Shown: positions 8,631 through 17,653 of the stretch, piece after piece
How the letters are laid out: each line of letters opens with the position of its first letter
How positions within the stretch are numbered: the first letter of the stretch is position 1
Assembly: GCA_002402725.1 (NCBI GenBank)
Contig: DHGL01000013.1
Location: 1 to 52,062, forward strand
DNA from: Anaerolineaceae bacterium UBA4799
Lineage (GTDB): Bacteria; Chloroflexota; Anaerolineae; Anaerolineales; Anaerolineaceae
Reading direction: 5' to 3'
DNA length: 52,062 bases
The notes under the pieces: generated by a model
Told to the model about the DNA's origin: nothing
The model's input: only the letters and a program-made list of their open reading frames with translations
Database searches by the model: none
Translations under genes and position numbers: made by a program

Positions 8631-9980
8631 ATGATCGATATACCTGAAGCAGATATACTGCCTTATTCTCTTGAGCACAACTTTTGGACATGGTCCGCGC
8701 AATCCAGGGTCAATCCCATCCCTATCAAATCCGCAAAAGGAGTTTACTTCTGGGATGTGAATGGCAAAAGATACCTCGACCTGAATTCGATGGTGATGTG
8801 CGTGAATATTGGACACGGAGATGAACGGGTAATCAACGCGATGATCGACCAGGCGAAGGAATTGCCTTTTGCAGGACCGCATTTTGCCACCAAACCGCGG
8901 GCATTGTTGGGCAAGAAACTGGCTGAGATTTTACCTGAAGGTTTAACCAAGTACTTATACACACTGGGCGGAGCGGATGCCAACGAGAACGCCATAAAAC
9001 TGGCGCGCGCCTACACAGGCAAGCACAAGATTCTCACCCGATACCGCTCCTACCACGGAGCGTCATACGGGGCGGTAGCTTTAACAGGTGATCCCCGGCG
9101 AACAGCCTGGGAACCGGCGGTGATGCCGGGAGTGGTGCATTTCCTTGACCCTTATCGCTATCGATCAACCTTTCATCAAAATCAGGTCGAAATTAGTGAG
9201 GAAGCGTTTGCACGTGACTACCTGAACCATCTCGAGGAAATTGTGCAATACGAAGGCGCGCATACCATCGCTGCCATTATGCTTGAAAGTGTCACCGGAA
9301 CAAACGGCATCATTGTGCCGCCGGAAGGTTACATCAAGGGGGTTCGTGAAATCTGCAACCGCAACAATATTCTGATGATCGCAGATGAAGTGATGAGCGG
9401 ATTCGGCAGAACGGGTGAATGGTTTGCCGTAAATCACTGGGATGTCGTGCCAGATATCATGACAATGGCGAAAGGTTTGACTTCAGGCTATGCCCCGCTG
9501 GGGCTGGTGGCCATGAAACCTGAAATTGCCGCGACTTTTAACGAAAAAGTTTACGAAGGGGGTTTGACATACAACGGGCATCCAATATCTCTGGCGGCTG
9601 CCATCGCGGTCATAGATGTAATGCAACAGGATAAACTGGTGGAGAAAGCCAGAGAAAGCGGTGAAATCTTGAAAGGCATGCTCCAGGATTTGAAAGAAAA
9701 ACATCGCTCTGTCGGTGATGTGCGGTCTATTGGATTGTTCGCAGCAATTGAAGTGGTAAAAAACAGGCATACTAAAGAACCAGCCGCGCCATTCGGTGGT
9801 TCCAGCCTTGAAATGAGCGCGCTGCACCAGTTTCTGCTGGATAATGGTGTTTACCTGTCCACCCATTGGAATATCATCCTGCTCATCCCTCCGCTAATCA
9901 TAACCCAAGCGCAACTGGCAGAAGGGATGAGCCTCATCGATCAGGCTTTGAATATCACGGATAAGGCGGTTACTAATTGA
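8631..9980 (+). CDS. Class III PLP-dependent aminotransferase
   Basis: 449 aa; ATG 8631 with SD GAGGG about 4 nt upstream. It belongs to the class III (omega-transaminase/ornithine aminotransferase) family: 'GTGI/TNGIIVPPEGYIKGVREIC', the PLP-phosphate/pyridine segment 'LMIADEVMSGFGRTGEWFA', and the Schiff-base lysine Lys281 in 'TMAKGLTSGYAPLG'. 'LDLNSMVMCVNIGHGDERV' near the N-terminus matches taurine/beta-alanine pyruvate transaminase-like members, but the amino donor cannot be assigned. The stop overlaps the trxB start (TGATG), so the two are translationally coupled. Confidence 0.9.
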   Translation: MIDIPEADILPYSLEHNFWTWSAQSRVNPIPIKSAKGVYFWDVNGKRYLDLNSMVMCVNIGHGDERVINAMIDQAKELPFAGPHFATKPRALLGKKLAEILPEGLTKYLYTLGGADANENAIKLARAYTGKHKILTRYRSYHGASYGAVALTGDPRRTAWEPAVMPGVVHFLDPYRYRSTFHQNQVEISEEAFARDYLNHLEEIVQYEGAHTIAAIMLESVTGTNGIIVPPEGYIKGVREICNRNNILMIADEVMSGFGRTGEWFAVNHWDVVPDIMTMAKGLTSGYAPLGLVAMKPEIAATFNEKVYEGGLTYNGHPISLAAAIAVIDVMQQDKLVEKARESGEILKGMLQDLKEKHRSVGDVRSIGLFAAIEVVKNRHTKEPAAPFGGSSLEMSALHQFLLDNGVYLSTHWNIILLIPPLIITQAQLAEGMSLIDQALNITDKAVTN

Positions 9981-10921
9981 TGGAAAACATGGATGAAGAG
10001 CGCAAGATTGAATCAGTGGTCATCCTGGGAGCAGGACCGGCAGGCTTATCCGCTGCGCTCTACGCGGCCCGCGCGGAATTGGCTCCCCTGGTGATTACCG
10101 GCATGCAGCTGGGAGGTCAGGCTGCGTTAACCCATCAAATCGAGAACTACCCGGGTTTTCCTAAAGGAATCGGTGGTGCTGAACTGGGTGATCTTTTTAA
10201 GCAACAGGCGGAACGTTTTGGCGCCAGGTTCGAGTTTGATATCGTTACAGAAGTCAACTTTGCACAAACCCCATTTTGCATAAAAACTTACCATCGGGAA
10301 TATCTAACAGAAGCGGTGATTATTGCCACAGGTGCTGACCCTGTGCATCTCAATGTCCCCGGAGAAAAGGAATTGACCGGGAAGGGAGTCTCCTATTGCG
10401 CGACATGTGATGGCTGGTTCTTTAAGCAAAAGAATGTAGTTGTGGTGGGAGGCGGAGATAGCGCGCTGGAAGAAGCCATCTTCTTAACCAAATTCGCCGC
10501 TAAAGTAATTATTATTCACCGCAGAAATGCTTTCCGCGCAGGAGCGATTCTGCAAACGCGCGTGCGTGAAAACCCTAAAATCGAATATCTCATGGAATCG
10601 GTTGTTAAGAAAATCAATGGGTCTGATAAGGTCACCTCAGTGACCATACAGCATGTGAAAAGCGGCGCGCAATCAGAGATTCTTGCAGATGGTGTATTTA
10701 TTTTTATCGGTCATACTCCCAATAACGACATTTACAAAGGTCAACTGGTATTAGACGAAAAAGGGTACATAAAAGTAGATGAGAAAATGAGAACCAGTGT
10801 GAAAGGGGTGTTCGCCAGTGGCGAAGCCGCGGATGCTGAATTCAAGCAGGTGGTCATCTCGGCTGGGATGGGGGCGTCAGCGGCGATTTCCGCCGGCAGG
10901 TATCTTGAAAGCCTTGATTAA
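9980..10921 (+). CDS. trxB: Thioredoxin reductase
   Basis: 313 aa from ATG 9980, sharing a base with the preceding TGA; a TTG at 9977 is a less likely start. N-terminal FAD-binding 'VVILGAGPAGLSAALYAARA', redox pair Cys140/Cys143 in 'YCATCDGWF', NADPH-binding 'VVVVGGGDSALEEA', and C-terminal FAD motif 'GVFASGEAAD'. It transfers electrons from NADPH to thioredoxin or a related dithiol carrier in the cytoplasm. No thioredoxin gene is adjacent. The coupling to an aminotransferase is unusual. Confidence 0.93.
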   Translation: MENMDEERKIESVVILGAGPAGLSAALYAARAELAPLVITGMQLGGQAALTHQIENYPGFPKGIGGAELGDLFKQQAERFGARFEFDIVTEVNFAQTPFCIKTYHREYLTEAVIIATGADPVHLNVPGEKELTGKGVSYCATCDGWFFKQKNVVVVGGGDSALEEAIFLTKFAAKVIIIHRRNAFRAGAILQTRVRENPKIEYLMESVVKKINGSDKVTSVTIQHVKSGAQSEILADGVFIFIGHTPNNDIYKGQLVLDEKGYIKVDEKMRTSVKGVFASGEAADAEFKQVVISAGMGASAAISAGRYLESLD

Positions 10922-10924
10922 GGG

Positions 10925-10966
10925 AAAAAACCTCCACTCTGAAAATGGTCAGGGGGGAGGTTTTTT
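10925..10966. terminator. Bidirectional terminator between trxB and the LysM gene
   Basis: AAAAAACCTCC (10925-10935) pairs with GGAGGTTTTTT (10956-10966) around a 20-nt loop. The A/T ends give a U-tract in both directions, serving the two convergent genes. Confidence 0.85.
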
Positions 10967-10967
10967 A

Positions 10968-12119
10968 TTATGGGGTTGGCGTCACTGCGCTGGCAGTACC
11001 GGCCCAACCGAACACCCGGAACGGGCTCACGGTTCCATGAGCGGTGTATTCAGCCTGTCCGTCAGCGGTGGTGCCGGTTTGGCGAACAGCCACCACAGAC
11101 CAGCGGAAAATATGGAAAGTGTTATCCAGCGGGCGCAGTGAGGTGGGAACGGTTAGTTTTGTTTCAGTGGTATAGGCGGTTAGTCTATTGGCGCCACCGG
11201 AAGTTACATCCTCAATCGTCACCGCGTATGCTTCGCCTTCCAACAGCGTGCCGACAGACGACCATTGCAAAGCGATGGTTTCGTTGACATTGGCAAAAAC
11301 TGCGCCATCTTCAGGCAGCAGCAGGCTGGGGGCTGTGTAGGGTGGCAGCAGAGTGGCGGTGGGCGTGGGACCCTGGGTTGGCAGGCGTTCGCAAAGCGGT
11401 AAGCTCAGGTTCATGCCGACCCAGACATTATCAGAAGTAAGACCATTGAAGGTCTTGATGGATTCGACACTGATATTGTAATTGGCAGAAATTGAGCTTA
11501 ACGTATCGTTTTCCGTTACCTGGTAGGGAACTGTACCGCAGGCCTGTTGTGTGGCTTCAGACGCGCTAAGAGTTGAAGTCGGTAACGCGGTAGGCGTGGG
11601 GGTCGGCCAGGGGATTTTCAAGGTAGTGTTCGGGTAAAGCACACCGCAGTCAGGCGGTAATCCGTTCAGGTCAGCGATGCTTTGAATCGATACGCTGTAG
11701 GATAAAGCGATCGAACTGCAAAGGTCACCCTCTTTTATCACGTACTCGCGGGGCGGAACCGGGGTGGCGGTTGGACCTAAGGTTGGTTCAAGTGTGGCAG
11801 TGGGGGTGAGCGTAAGTGTGGGGGTATTCGTGACGGTGGGGGTGACGGTGGGTGTGGTGACGCGGCCAGTGGATTGCAAGATAACGAAAATCAAAGCAGC
11901 GCCAAGACCCAATATCAGTACAATAAGGCCGATGGCGGCCGGTAGACTGACCTTTAACTCAGGTAGTTTTGGGTTTTGAACAGGGCTGGTTTCGACCTTT
12001 CTGGTTGTGGCAGGTGTGAAGGTACGCCCGCAAACCAGGCAGCGAGTGGCATTTTCGCTCAACCTGGTGCCGCAGGTCGGACAAGTTTTTGGTGTCGAAG
12101 ATACATTTTCTGGTGTCAT
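10968..12119 (-). CDS. Zinc-ribbon / TM / double-LysM protein
   Basis: 383 aa. Order of parts: an N-terminal zinc ribbon with two CxxC pairs ('CPTCG' and 'CLVCG', residues 13-33); one membrane segment about 58-84 ('LPAAIGLIVLILGLGAALIF'); a Thr/Pro-rich linker; LysM 1 ('YVIKEGDLCSSIALSYSVSI'); a second linker; LysM 2 ('YQVTENDTLSSISANYNISV'); and a C-terminal beta-rich domain with 'ALQWSSVG' and 'FHIFRWSVVAV'. LysM domains bind peptidoglycan or other GlcNAc polymers, so the C-terminal part should be outside the membrane and the zinc ribbon inside. The SD is weak. The gene is divergent from hemW, 95 bp away. Confidence 0.82.
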   Translation of the reverse strand: MTPENVSSTPKTCPTCGTRLSENATRCLVCGRTFTPATTRKVETSPVQNPKLPELKVSLPAAIGLIVLILGLGAALIFVILQSTGRVTTPTVTPTVTNTPTLTLTPTATLEPTLGPTATPVPPREYVIKEGDLCSSIALSYSVSIQSIADLNGLPPDCGVLYPNTTLKIPWPTPTPTALPTSTLSASEATQQACGTVPYQVTENDTLSSISANYNISVESIKTFNGLTSDNVWVGMNLSLPLCERLPTQGPTPTATLLPPYTAPSLLLPEDGAVFANVNETIALQWSSVGTLLEGEAYAVTIEDVTSGGANRLTAYTTETKLTVPTSLRPLDNTFHIFRWSVVAVRQTGTTADGQAEYTAHGTVSPFRVFGWAGTASAVTPTP

Positions 12120-12214
12120 ATTTATTGTCTCGTCATGGATCGTAATCGAAAAATTCGATTCCGGATCGCTTCCTTTGCATCGATTAAAGATTGTGTTATT
12201 CTAACCTGAAATTT

Positions 12215-13423
12215 ATGGAAATCAGCCTTTATTTTCACATCCCATTTTGTCGCCGCAGGTGCGGTTATTGTGATTTTAACACATATGCCGGTATGGAAAA
12301 TCGCATTCCTGATTACGTCAAGGCGCTGAATCTCGAGTTGGAAAAGGTTCTCAACAATGCCCCTTATCAATTGAATGTGACCACCATCTATTTTGGCGGC
12401 GGCACCCCGTCGCTGTTGGATGGTTCGGATTACGCGCTTCTATTTGCGACATTGAGCAAGCTTGCCAATATTTCTCAAGATGCCGAAATTTCGCTGGAAG
12501 CCAATCCTGATACCTTATCGATGGAAAAGCTGACGAGTTACCGGCAGGCGGGGTTTAACCGCATCAGTATTGGCATGCAATCGGCTTCAAGGTTAGATTT
12601 AAAGGTACTTGACCGGGCGCACAGTAATCAAACGCTACTTGCCAGTGTGGATGGATGCAGGCGCGCAGGTTTTAAGAATATTAACCTCGACCTTATCTTT
12701 GGTATCCCGGGTCAAACCATGGAGAGCTGGCAACGTACCCTGCAGCTTGCACTCGGTTTAGAGGTCACGCATTTCTCGTTGTATTCCCTGGCCATCGAAG
12801 AAGGCACCAGGCTGAAGACTTACCACGACAGGGGCTTACTGACCGAAATAGATGAGGATCTTGCCGCAGATATGTATGAAATGGCGGCTGATGAACTGGC
12901 GCAGGCGGGATACATTCAGTATGAAATTTCCAACTGGGCCAAAAACGGAGATGCCCGCTGTCGTCATAACCTGCAGTACTGGCGATATCTTCCCTATCTT
13001 GGATTTGGCGCGGGCGCGCATGGTTTTTGGGAACATATCCGGACTGAGAACTTCCACCCGGTGGTGGATTATATTACCGCTATGAATTTGAACAGGGAGG
13101 TGTCTTTCCCGGCTAGTCCTGCATGCCAATCCACGATTACTTTGAACCGCTGGGAAATGATGCAGGAAAACCTGATGGTGTCATTACGCATGACCGATGA
13201 GGGGATATGTTTACCCGGATTTGCGAGGCGTTACGGCGTCGAATTGCATGAAGTTTTTCCTCATCAACTGGAAAAATTGGCTCGTGAAGGGTTAATCGAG
13301 TATGGTGGAGGTAACGACCGCTTGCGTTTGACGCGTAGAGGGAGATTGATTGGTAACCGGGTGTTTTCGGCTTTCATTTCCAATAAGGTGCCCAAAGGGT
13401 ACGAGCATCTATTGTCTCAGTAA
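12215..13423 (+). CDS. hemW: Radical SAM heme chaperone HemW (HemN-like)
   Basis: 402 aa from ATG 12215 ('MEISLYFHIPFC'); the in-frame TTG at 12191 has no support. The radical SAM cluster motif CxxxCxxC is Cys12, Cys16, Cys19 ('CRRRCGYC'). Also seen: 'YFGGGTPSLL', 'EANPDTLS', 'NRISIGMQS', 'NLDLIFGIPGQT', and 'RHNLQYW', typical of HemW. HemW inserts heme into respiratory proteins and lacks the coproporphyrinogen oxidase activity of HemN, although older annotations call it HemN. The stop overlaps that of the convergent L,D-transpeptidase gene by a few bases. Confidence 0.9.
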   Translation: MEISLYFHIPFCRRRCGYCDFNTYAGMENRIPDYVKALNLELEKVLNNAPYQLNVTTIYFGGGTPSLLDGSDYALLFATLSKLANISQDAEISLEANPDTLSMEKLTSYRQAGFNRISIGMQSASRLDLKVLDRAHSNQTLLASVDGCRRAGFKNINLDLIFGIPGQTMESWQRTLQLALGLEVTHFSLYSLAIEEGTRLKTYHDRGLLTEIDEDLAADMYEMAADELAQAGYIQYEISNWAKNGDARCRHNLQYWRYLPYLGFGAGAHGFWEHIRTENFHPVVDYITAMNLNREVSFPASPACQSTITLNRWEMMQENLMVSLRMTDEGICLPGFARRYGVELHEVFPHQLEKLAREGLIEYGGGNDRLRLTRRGRLIGNRVFSAFISNKVPKGYEHLLSQ

Positions 13424-14469
13424 ACGTGCACCTGTGTGCCGTAGCCGATCGTGGTCATTTTGCTCATATCGCTTGCCGGTGTAACCCAGCGGTACAACCA
13501 GCGCGCTTCTTCGGTCTTCATATTGATACAGCCATGGCTCATGGGGATGCCGAAGTTCTGGTGCCAGTAAGTGCCGTGAAAGGCAACGCCATTTTCAGGT
13601 TCGAAAAATGAAGCCCAGGGAACACCGGGCAGGACGTAGGCTGTCAGATCGTCCGTCAACTCCGCCCCTCCCATGTGTTTGGAGGGCATCTTGGTTTGAA
13701 TGTTGAATCGACCAGTTGGAGTTTTCCAGGGAATTTCGCCAGGAGGGCTGTAGTCCAGTCCGGAAGAAATCCTGGTTTTTAACACAACCCTGCCTTCTTC
13801 GAAGGCGGTCAGTTCCTGATCGGCCAGCGAAACCTCGATATATTTTTTATCCGGGTGCACATCCGGTGAAATGGGCGAGGTTTCTTCCGACGGGATAAGC
13901 CGTGCCTGCTGAGCCGGTATATAGTAATTCAGATTCTCATATCCGATGAGCTCATCCTTGATGCGGTACCAGGGTTTTTCATCTGGTCCTTCAACAATTT
14001 CAGATACCCAGTGCGTGCTGCCGTAGTATAAACGATAAACTGGTGTCCATTCACCAGGTTTGCGCTGCAGATAACTTTGCGCGTAGGGAACCGTGACCTC
14101 GGCGAGATGGATGCCTTCCTTTAATTTTTCAGGGACCGGGTTGAGCTGGACTTTTACGCGCTGCATGTGCGCGCAGTGGATATAACCACCCCATACGCGG
14201 TACCACAAGGGGTTGTACTCAGGGCTCTTATCTGATATGACCTCGTAGTAAATGTTCACTATCTCATCGCGAAAGCGCTGAAATTTGATGGTACTTTCAT
14301 CATCAGGCTGGCTGTAGACACTGACGGATTCGGTTGCGTCTATCGCGACCCTGGCAATGTTTTCTGAATCCGCCAGTTCACCGTGGTCATAGGCGGGTCT
14401 GAACGCCAGGCTGGTCAATCCCAGCGCGCTCAGTTTGAGAAAATCCCTGCGAGAGAACTTTTTACTCAT
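13417..14469 (-). CDS. Tat-exported L,D-transpeptidase (YkuD domain)
   Basis: 350 aa from ATG 14469; an in-frame ATG at 14481 lies inside a TATAAT box and is less likely. The N-terminus 'SKKFSRRDFLKLSALGLTSLAF' (quoted in part: SRRDFLKLS) is a textbook twin-arginine signal. The catalytic YkuD motif 'HGTYWHQNF...SHGCIN' lies near the C-terminus, with Cys in 'MSHGCINM'. Residues 200-340 carry the rest of the fold ('KYIEVSLADQELTAFEEGRV'). These enzymes make 3-3 crosslinks in peptidoglycan or attach proteins to it. Tat export of this enzyme suggests folding before export. It follows recJ but probably has its own promoter. Confidence 0.9.
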   Translation of the reverse strand: MSKKFSRRDFLKLSALGLTSLAFRPAYDHGELADSENIARVAIDATESVSVYSQPDDESTIKFQRFRDEIVNIYYEVISDKSPEYNPLWYRVWGGYIHCAHMQRVKVQLNPVPEKLKEGIHLAEVTVPYAQSYLQRKPGEWTPVYRLYYGSTHWVSEIVEGPDEKPWYRIKDELIGYENLNYYIPAQQARLIPSEETSPISPDVHPDKKYIEVSLADQELTAFEEGRVVLKTRISSGLDYSPPGEIPWKTPTGRFNIQTKMPSKHMGGAELTDDLTAYVLPGVPWASFFEPENGVAFHGTYWHQNFGIPMSHGCINMKTEEARWLYRWVTPASDMSKMTTIGYGTQVHVY

Positions 14470-14479
14470 CTTAGCAGGC

Positions 14480-14510
14480 ATTATAACAATGAAAATCTTG
14501 AATTAAGCAA
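14480..14510 (-). promoter_or_regulatory. Possible promoter of the L,D-transpeptidase gene
   Basis: Minus-strand TATAAT at 14480-14485, with TTGCTT at 14505-14510 at a long 19-bp spacing that overlaps the recJ stop. If used, the 5' leader before ATG 14469 would be only a few nucleotides. Confidence 0.35.
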
Positions 14511-16839
14511 GGTCTTCCAAAAGCCTATCGAGATCAACCCGCATGAGGTAACTCGAAAAAGACTGCAGTTCGTCAAAAGAGCGCTTCAGTTCCACCTGGA
14601 GCCGCGCACGCTGCCTGTCATCAACTATTCCACCCGATACCAGACGGTAGCTTGAGGGTGATTTTTCAATGATACAGAAATGTCCGGAACTCGCCATCCA
14701 TTGCAGACCGAGCGCGGCGAGTTCAGGTGTGGTTGCTGTTTGAATGGCCATGTTTGTCAGGTCAAAATACTGTTGTTGCCTGCGAAGTCCATCTTTGACC
14801 AATTTGCCAATGGTTCGCAGAAAACCGGGAACCTGGTGTTCAACTGGTGAGATTAGAAACCAGTAAACCAGGCGGGGACGCGCTAACTGAATAATCTGTT
14901 GTAACACATGGATATCCGGGGGCATCGACCAGATTGCCAGCGATTCGCTGGGTTGAATTGCCAGTCTGTCAGAGCCGGTTATGGCCAGGCTGTACGAGCC
15001 TTCTTTCCATATAGAGAGCTCCTGTGATGCAGCACACCTGGCGAGTTCTTCGGTCGGCGTCTTGGAAGCCCGGTAATCAATACTTGCGATTTTTCTTGTG
15101 TTTTGATGGATTTCAACCGCGTTATCTTGATGAGCCTGTCTGTAATCGATCCACTCAAATTGCACCTGTTCAACCCCCCGGAAATTATTGGCATGAATGG
15201 TATAAGCGAGGTCAAAATTGCCTTCGGGTAAGGGCAAATCCGCGCCATTCCACCAGATGAACCGCGATGTTTCACCATTGAGGTCTTCCAGGTCGAGCAA
15301 TAAATGTTCATTCATTTTACCGACAACGCTGCTGTTCACGACACGCATCTTTTCAGCCGCGAAGCATAAGGCGGGGTTTCCAGGTCCAAAAGGTGAGAGA
15401 ACATCCAGCGAACGGGCATACTCCAAGTTTATTATAGACGGGGGTATAAAAGCATCAATTACCAGGTCAGCGCTGACATTAAGGTTAGAGGACATTTCGC
15501 CGATCGTTCTGTACATTCTCCGCTTGAAGTCCTCAAGAGAATCAGGTTGCAGGGACAACCCGGCTGCCAATGGGTGACCGCCATAGGAAAGAAGAAATTC
15601 CTTGTTTTTTGTGAGCGCGGCAGTGATATCCAGGCCTTCAATTGAGCGCGCGGAGCCGCGAATGGCTTCACCGGGGGGAGTAACCAGCAGGATGACAGGG
15701 CGGTGAAAGATCTCCACCAAACGGCTGGCAACGATACCCACTATCCCGGCCGGCCATTCCTGGTGGTGAAGGATCAGCAACGGCTGGTCGAGCAAGGTGC
15801 GGTCTTGTTCCAGTTGGGTCAGCGCTCCCTGGAATACCTGGTCGCATAAATATTTCCGCTGCGTGTTTAGACCTTCTATCTGGTTAACCATCACCGCGAT
15901 TTCAATCGCGTTTTCCGAAAGGAGAAAATTAACCAGCGGATTGGCATCACCCAGTCTTCCGACTGCGTTGAGGCGCGGAGCAAGAGTGAAGGAGATGTGT
16001 TCTTCAGCAATTCTAAAAAAATCAACAGCGGCGGACTGTAACAGCGCTGCCAGAGCCGGGCGCGGCGCTTTACGCAGCAGATTTAACCCTGATTGCACCA
16101 GGTAACGAGTCTCACCGGTGAGATAAGCCAGGTCAGCCACACACCCAAGGGCTGCAAGGTCGTGTAATTGATGTGCTCTTTCTGCCAAATGTTTCTCGGT
16201 CAACAAAGCTTCAGCCAACTTGAAGGCGGTGCCGGCGCCAGGTAGAGAGGTTAAGGGGTGACCCGTGGGTAGACGGTGCGGATTCACGAGCGCATACGCT
16301 GGCGGGAGCATCTCGGGTAAGACGTGATGGTCGCTCACAACGACATCGACGCTGCGGGATTGCGCGTAGGTAATGGAATCAAATGCCGAAACACCTGTAT
16401 CGCAGGTAAGAATCACCTGCACTCCCTGCGCCAGGAACTTCTCCAGAGCTACCAGGCTGATACCATGCGTCTCAGGTCCTCGCACCGGGATGTGGTAGGT
16501 GTGGTCTGCACCGAGTTCTCTCAAAGCCGCCACCAGAATGGCAGTTGAGGTCTGTCCATCCACATCGAAATCTCCCCAAACACCGATCCGTTGAGCGGAA
16601 TCGACAGCGCGCAGGATGCGCGACACAGCCTTATCCATGTCCGGTAATTCGTAAGCGGATGTGGAGCGGTAACAGGCAGGATCAATGAATTGCCTGGCTT
16701 GCTGGAGGTCTGTAAAGCCCCGGCGCACCAGCGTCTGGTATACGATGTCGGGATAATCTCCAAGCACTGTCAGAGACCTGGGGACTTTCACCTGCCCCAG
16801 CGTAATCCAATTGCGGTCAATATGTGGGGGACGGTACAT
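14503..16839 (-). CDS. recJ: Single-stranded-DNA exonuclease RecJ
   Basis: 778 aa from ATG 16839, 7 nt after the upstream stop; the longer frame to 16938 would overlap the nuclease gene and has non-family sequence. DHH phosphoesterase motifs are intact: 'GDFDVDGQ' at 89-96, 'LTCDTGVSAFD', 'SDHH' at 169-172, and the DHHA1 'GGHPLAAGL'. The OB-fold region follows. E. coli RecJ is about 577 aa; here an extra C-terminal region of about 200 residues has no motif I recognise. RecJ degrades 5'-ended ssDNA in recombination and mismatch/base repair. It is the last gene of the helicase-nuclease operon. Confidence 0.93.
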   Translation of the reverse strand: MYRPPHIDRNWITLGQVKVPRSLTVLGDYPDIVYQTLVRRGFTDLQQARQFIDPACYRSTSAYELPDMDKAVSRILRAVDSAQRIGVWGDFDVDGQTSTAILVAALRELGADHTYHIPVRGPETHGISLVALEKFLAQGVQVILTCDTGVSAFDSITYAQSRSVDVVVSDHHVLPEMLPPAYALVNPHRLPTGHPLTSLPGAGTAFKLAEALLTEKHLAERAHQLHDLAALGCVADLAYLTGETRYLVQSGLNLLRKAPRPALAALLQSAAVDFFRIAEEHISFTLAPRLNAVGRLGDANPLVNFLLSENAIEIAVMVNQIEGLNTQRKYLCDQVFQGALTQLEQDRTLLDQPLLILHHQEWPAGIVGIVASRLVEIFHRPVILLVTPPGEAIRGSARSIEGLDITAALTKNKEFLLSYGGHPLAAGLSLQPDSLEDFKRRMYRTIGEMSSNLNVSADLVIDAFIPPSIINLEYARSLDVLSPFGPGNPALCFAAEKMRVVNSSVVGKMNEHLLLDLEDLNGETSRFIWWNGADLPLPEGNFDLAYTIHANNFRGVEQVQFEWIDYRQAHQDNAVEIHQNTRKIASIDYRASKTPTEELARCAASQELSIWKEGSYSLAITGSDRLAIQPSESLAIWSMPPDIHVLQQIIQLARPRLVYWFLISPVEHQVPGFLRTIGKLVKDGLRRQQQYFDLTNMAIQTATTPELAALGLQWMASSGHFCIIEKSPSSYRLVSGGIVDDRQRARLQVELKRSFDELQSFSSYLMRVDLDRLLEDLA

Positions 16840-16846
16840 GGCGGTT

Positions 16847-17653
16847 TTAGAGGGCGTCAAAATCGAAAATGAAGTCTGACTCAGTAGCATCATTTTCTTC
16901 ACCAGCCGCGAGTTTACCGGCGGAAATCCCCCGGTCACACAGAGAACGATAGCGGCAATAAGCGCAACGTTTCAGTTCGGGTGTGCGCGTAAATTCTTCT
17001 TCCTCCATGTTCAAAATTTCATCAATTAACCGGGTAAGGTAATCCATATCCAACTCGTAGTCTGCTTGCGTGTACTCAAACCTGCGGGGTGTCTCCGGGA
17101 AGGTTGGAAACCAGTAGGTCATTTCAATCTCGGGTGAGGTGATGGAGGGATTCGAACTGGATAGCAAGATAAACCATAATACCAATGGATAAATACGGCT
17201 CTGCAGACGCTTTCGAAGTTGTTGCGCGGATGGCTGATGATTGCTGGTTTTCCAATCGTAAATGGTAAAAGCATGCGCAGAATCCTGGAGCAGGAGGTCA
17301 TATTTCGCCAACAGGCGCTGACCATGCAAGGATATAGACAACAGCTTTTCAGCACGCTTTACTCCCGGTTGCTCATTGAATCGGAGAGAAAGAAAGGCAT
17401 TCCACCAGTCAGCGAGTTCAGGGATTTGTATGGATTGGGAAAGGTCTTGCGGGTTCAACCCGACAAAATACTGCTGCACCAGGCGGTGAAATTGCTGACC
17501 CAACTCCACGCGCGTTTCTTGTAACATCATGGGCTCGCTTTCAATCGCAGGCCACTCCAACAAGTTGATGTGTCTCAATAGGAAGCGGAACTTGCAGTCC
17601 ACATAATCCTGCAGGTTATATTGAGAGAATGAGAAATTATCAGGTAGCTTCAT
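16847..17653 (-). CDS. PD-(D/E)XK nuclease with Fe-S cluster motif (Cas4/AddB-type)
   Basis: 268 aa. It has a RecB-like nuclease core: 'RLLAKYDLLLQDS' then 'FTIYDWKTS', giving the D...(D/E)xK active site. Cys20 pairs with a C-terminal Cys230/Cys233/Cys239 cluster ('CAYCRYRSLC'), the 4-Cys layout that holds a 4Fe-4S cluster in Cas4 and AddB nuclease domains. The start overlaps the end of the upstream helicase gene by 14 nt. No cas genes or CRISPR array are nearby, so a role with the two helicase-like proteins in the operon is much more likely than Cas4 function. Confidence 0.85.
   Translation of the reverse strand: MKLPDNFSFSQYNLQDYVDCKFRFLLRHINLLEWPAIESEPMMLQETRVELGQQFHRLVQQYFVGLNPQDLSQSIQIPELADWWNAFLSLRFNEQPGVKRAEKLLSISLHGQRLLAKYDLLLQDSAHAFTIYDWKTSNHQPSAQQLRKRLQSRIYPLVLWFILLSSSNPSITSPEIEMTYWFPTFPETPRRFEYTQADYELDMDYLTRLIDEILNMEEEEFTRTPELKRCAYCRYRSLCDRGISAGKLAAGEENDATESDFIFDFDAL

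Noticed and set aside
8494..8691. 65-codon minus-strand open frame beginning MSKSCAQENK
   Set aside because: Overlaps the aminotransferase start on the other strand and the broken DUF309 gene in another frame; no SD and no family features.
11560..11980. Repetitive GTGGGGGT-type sequence
   Set aside because: It encodes the Thr/Pro linkers of the LysM protein; this is low-complexity coding sequence, not a DNA repeat array. The same holds for 23200-23300.
12122..12214. Promoter for hemW
   Set aside because: TTGCAT near 12175 and AT-rich sequence near 12197 do not make a convincing -35/-10 pair.
16847..17653. Cas4 of a CRISPR system
   Set aside because: No cas1, cas2, effector genes or repeat-spacer array in the window; the operon context is helicases and RecJ.
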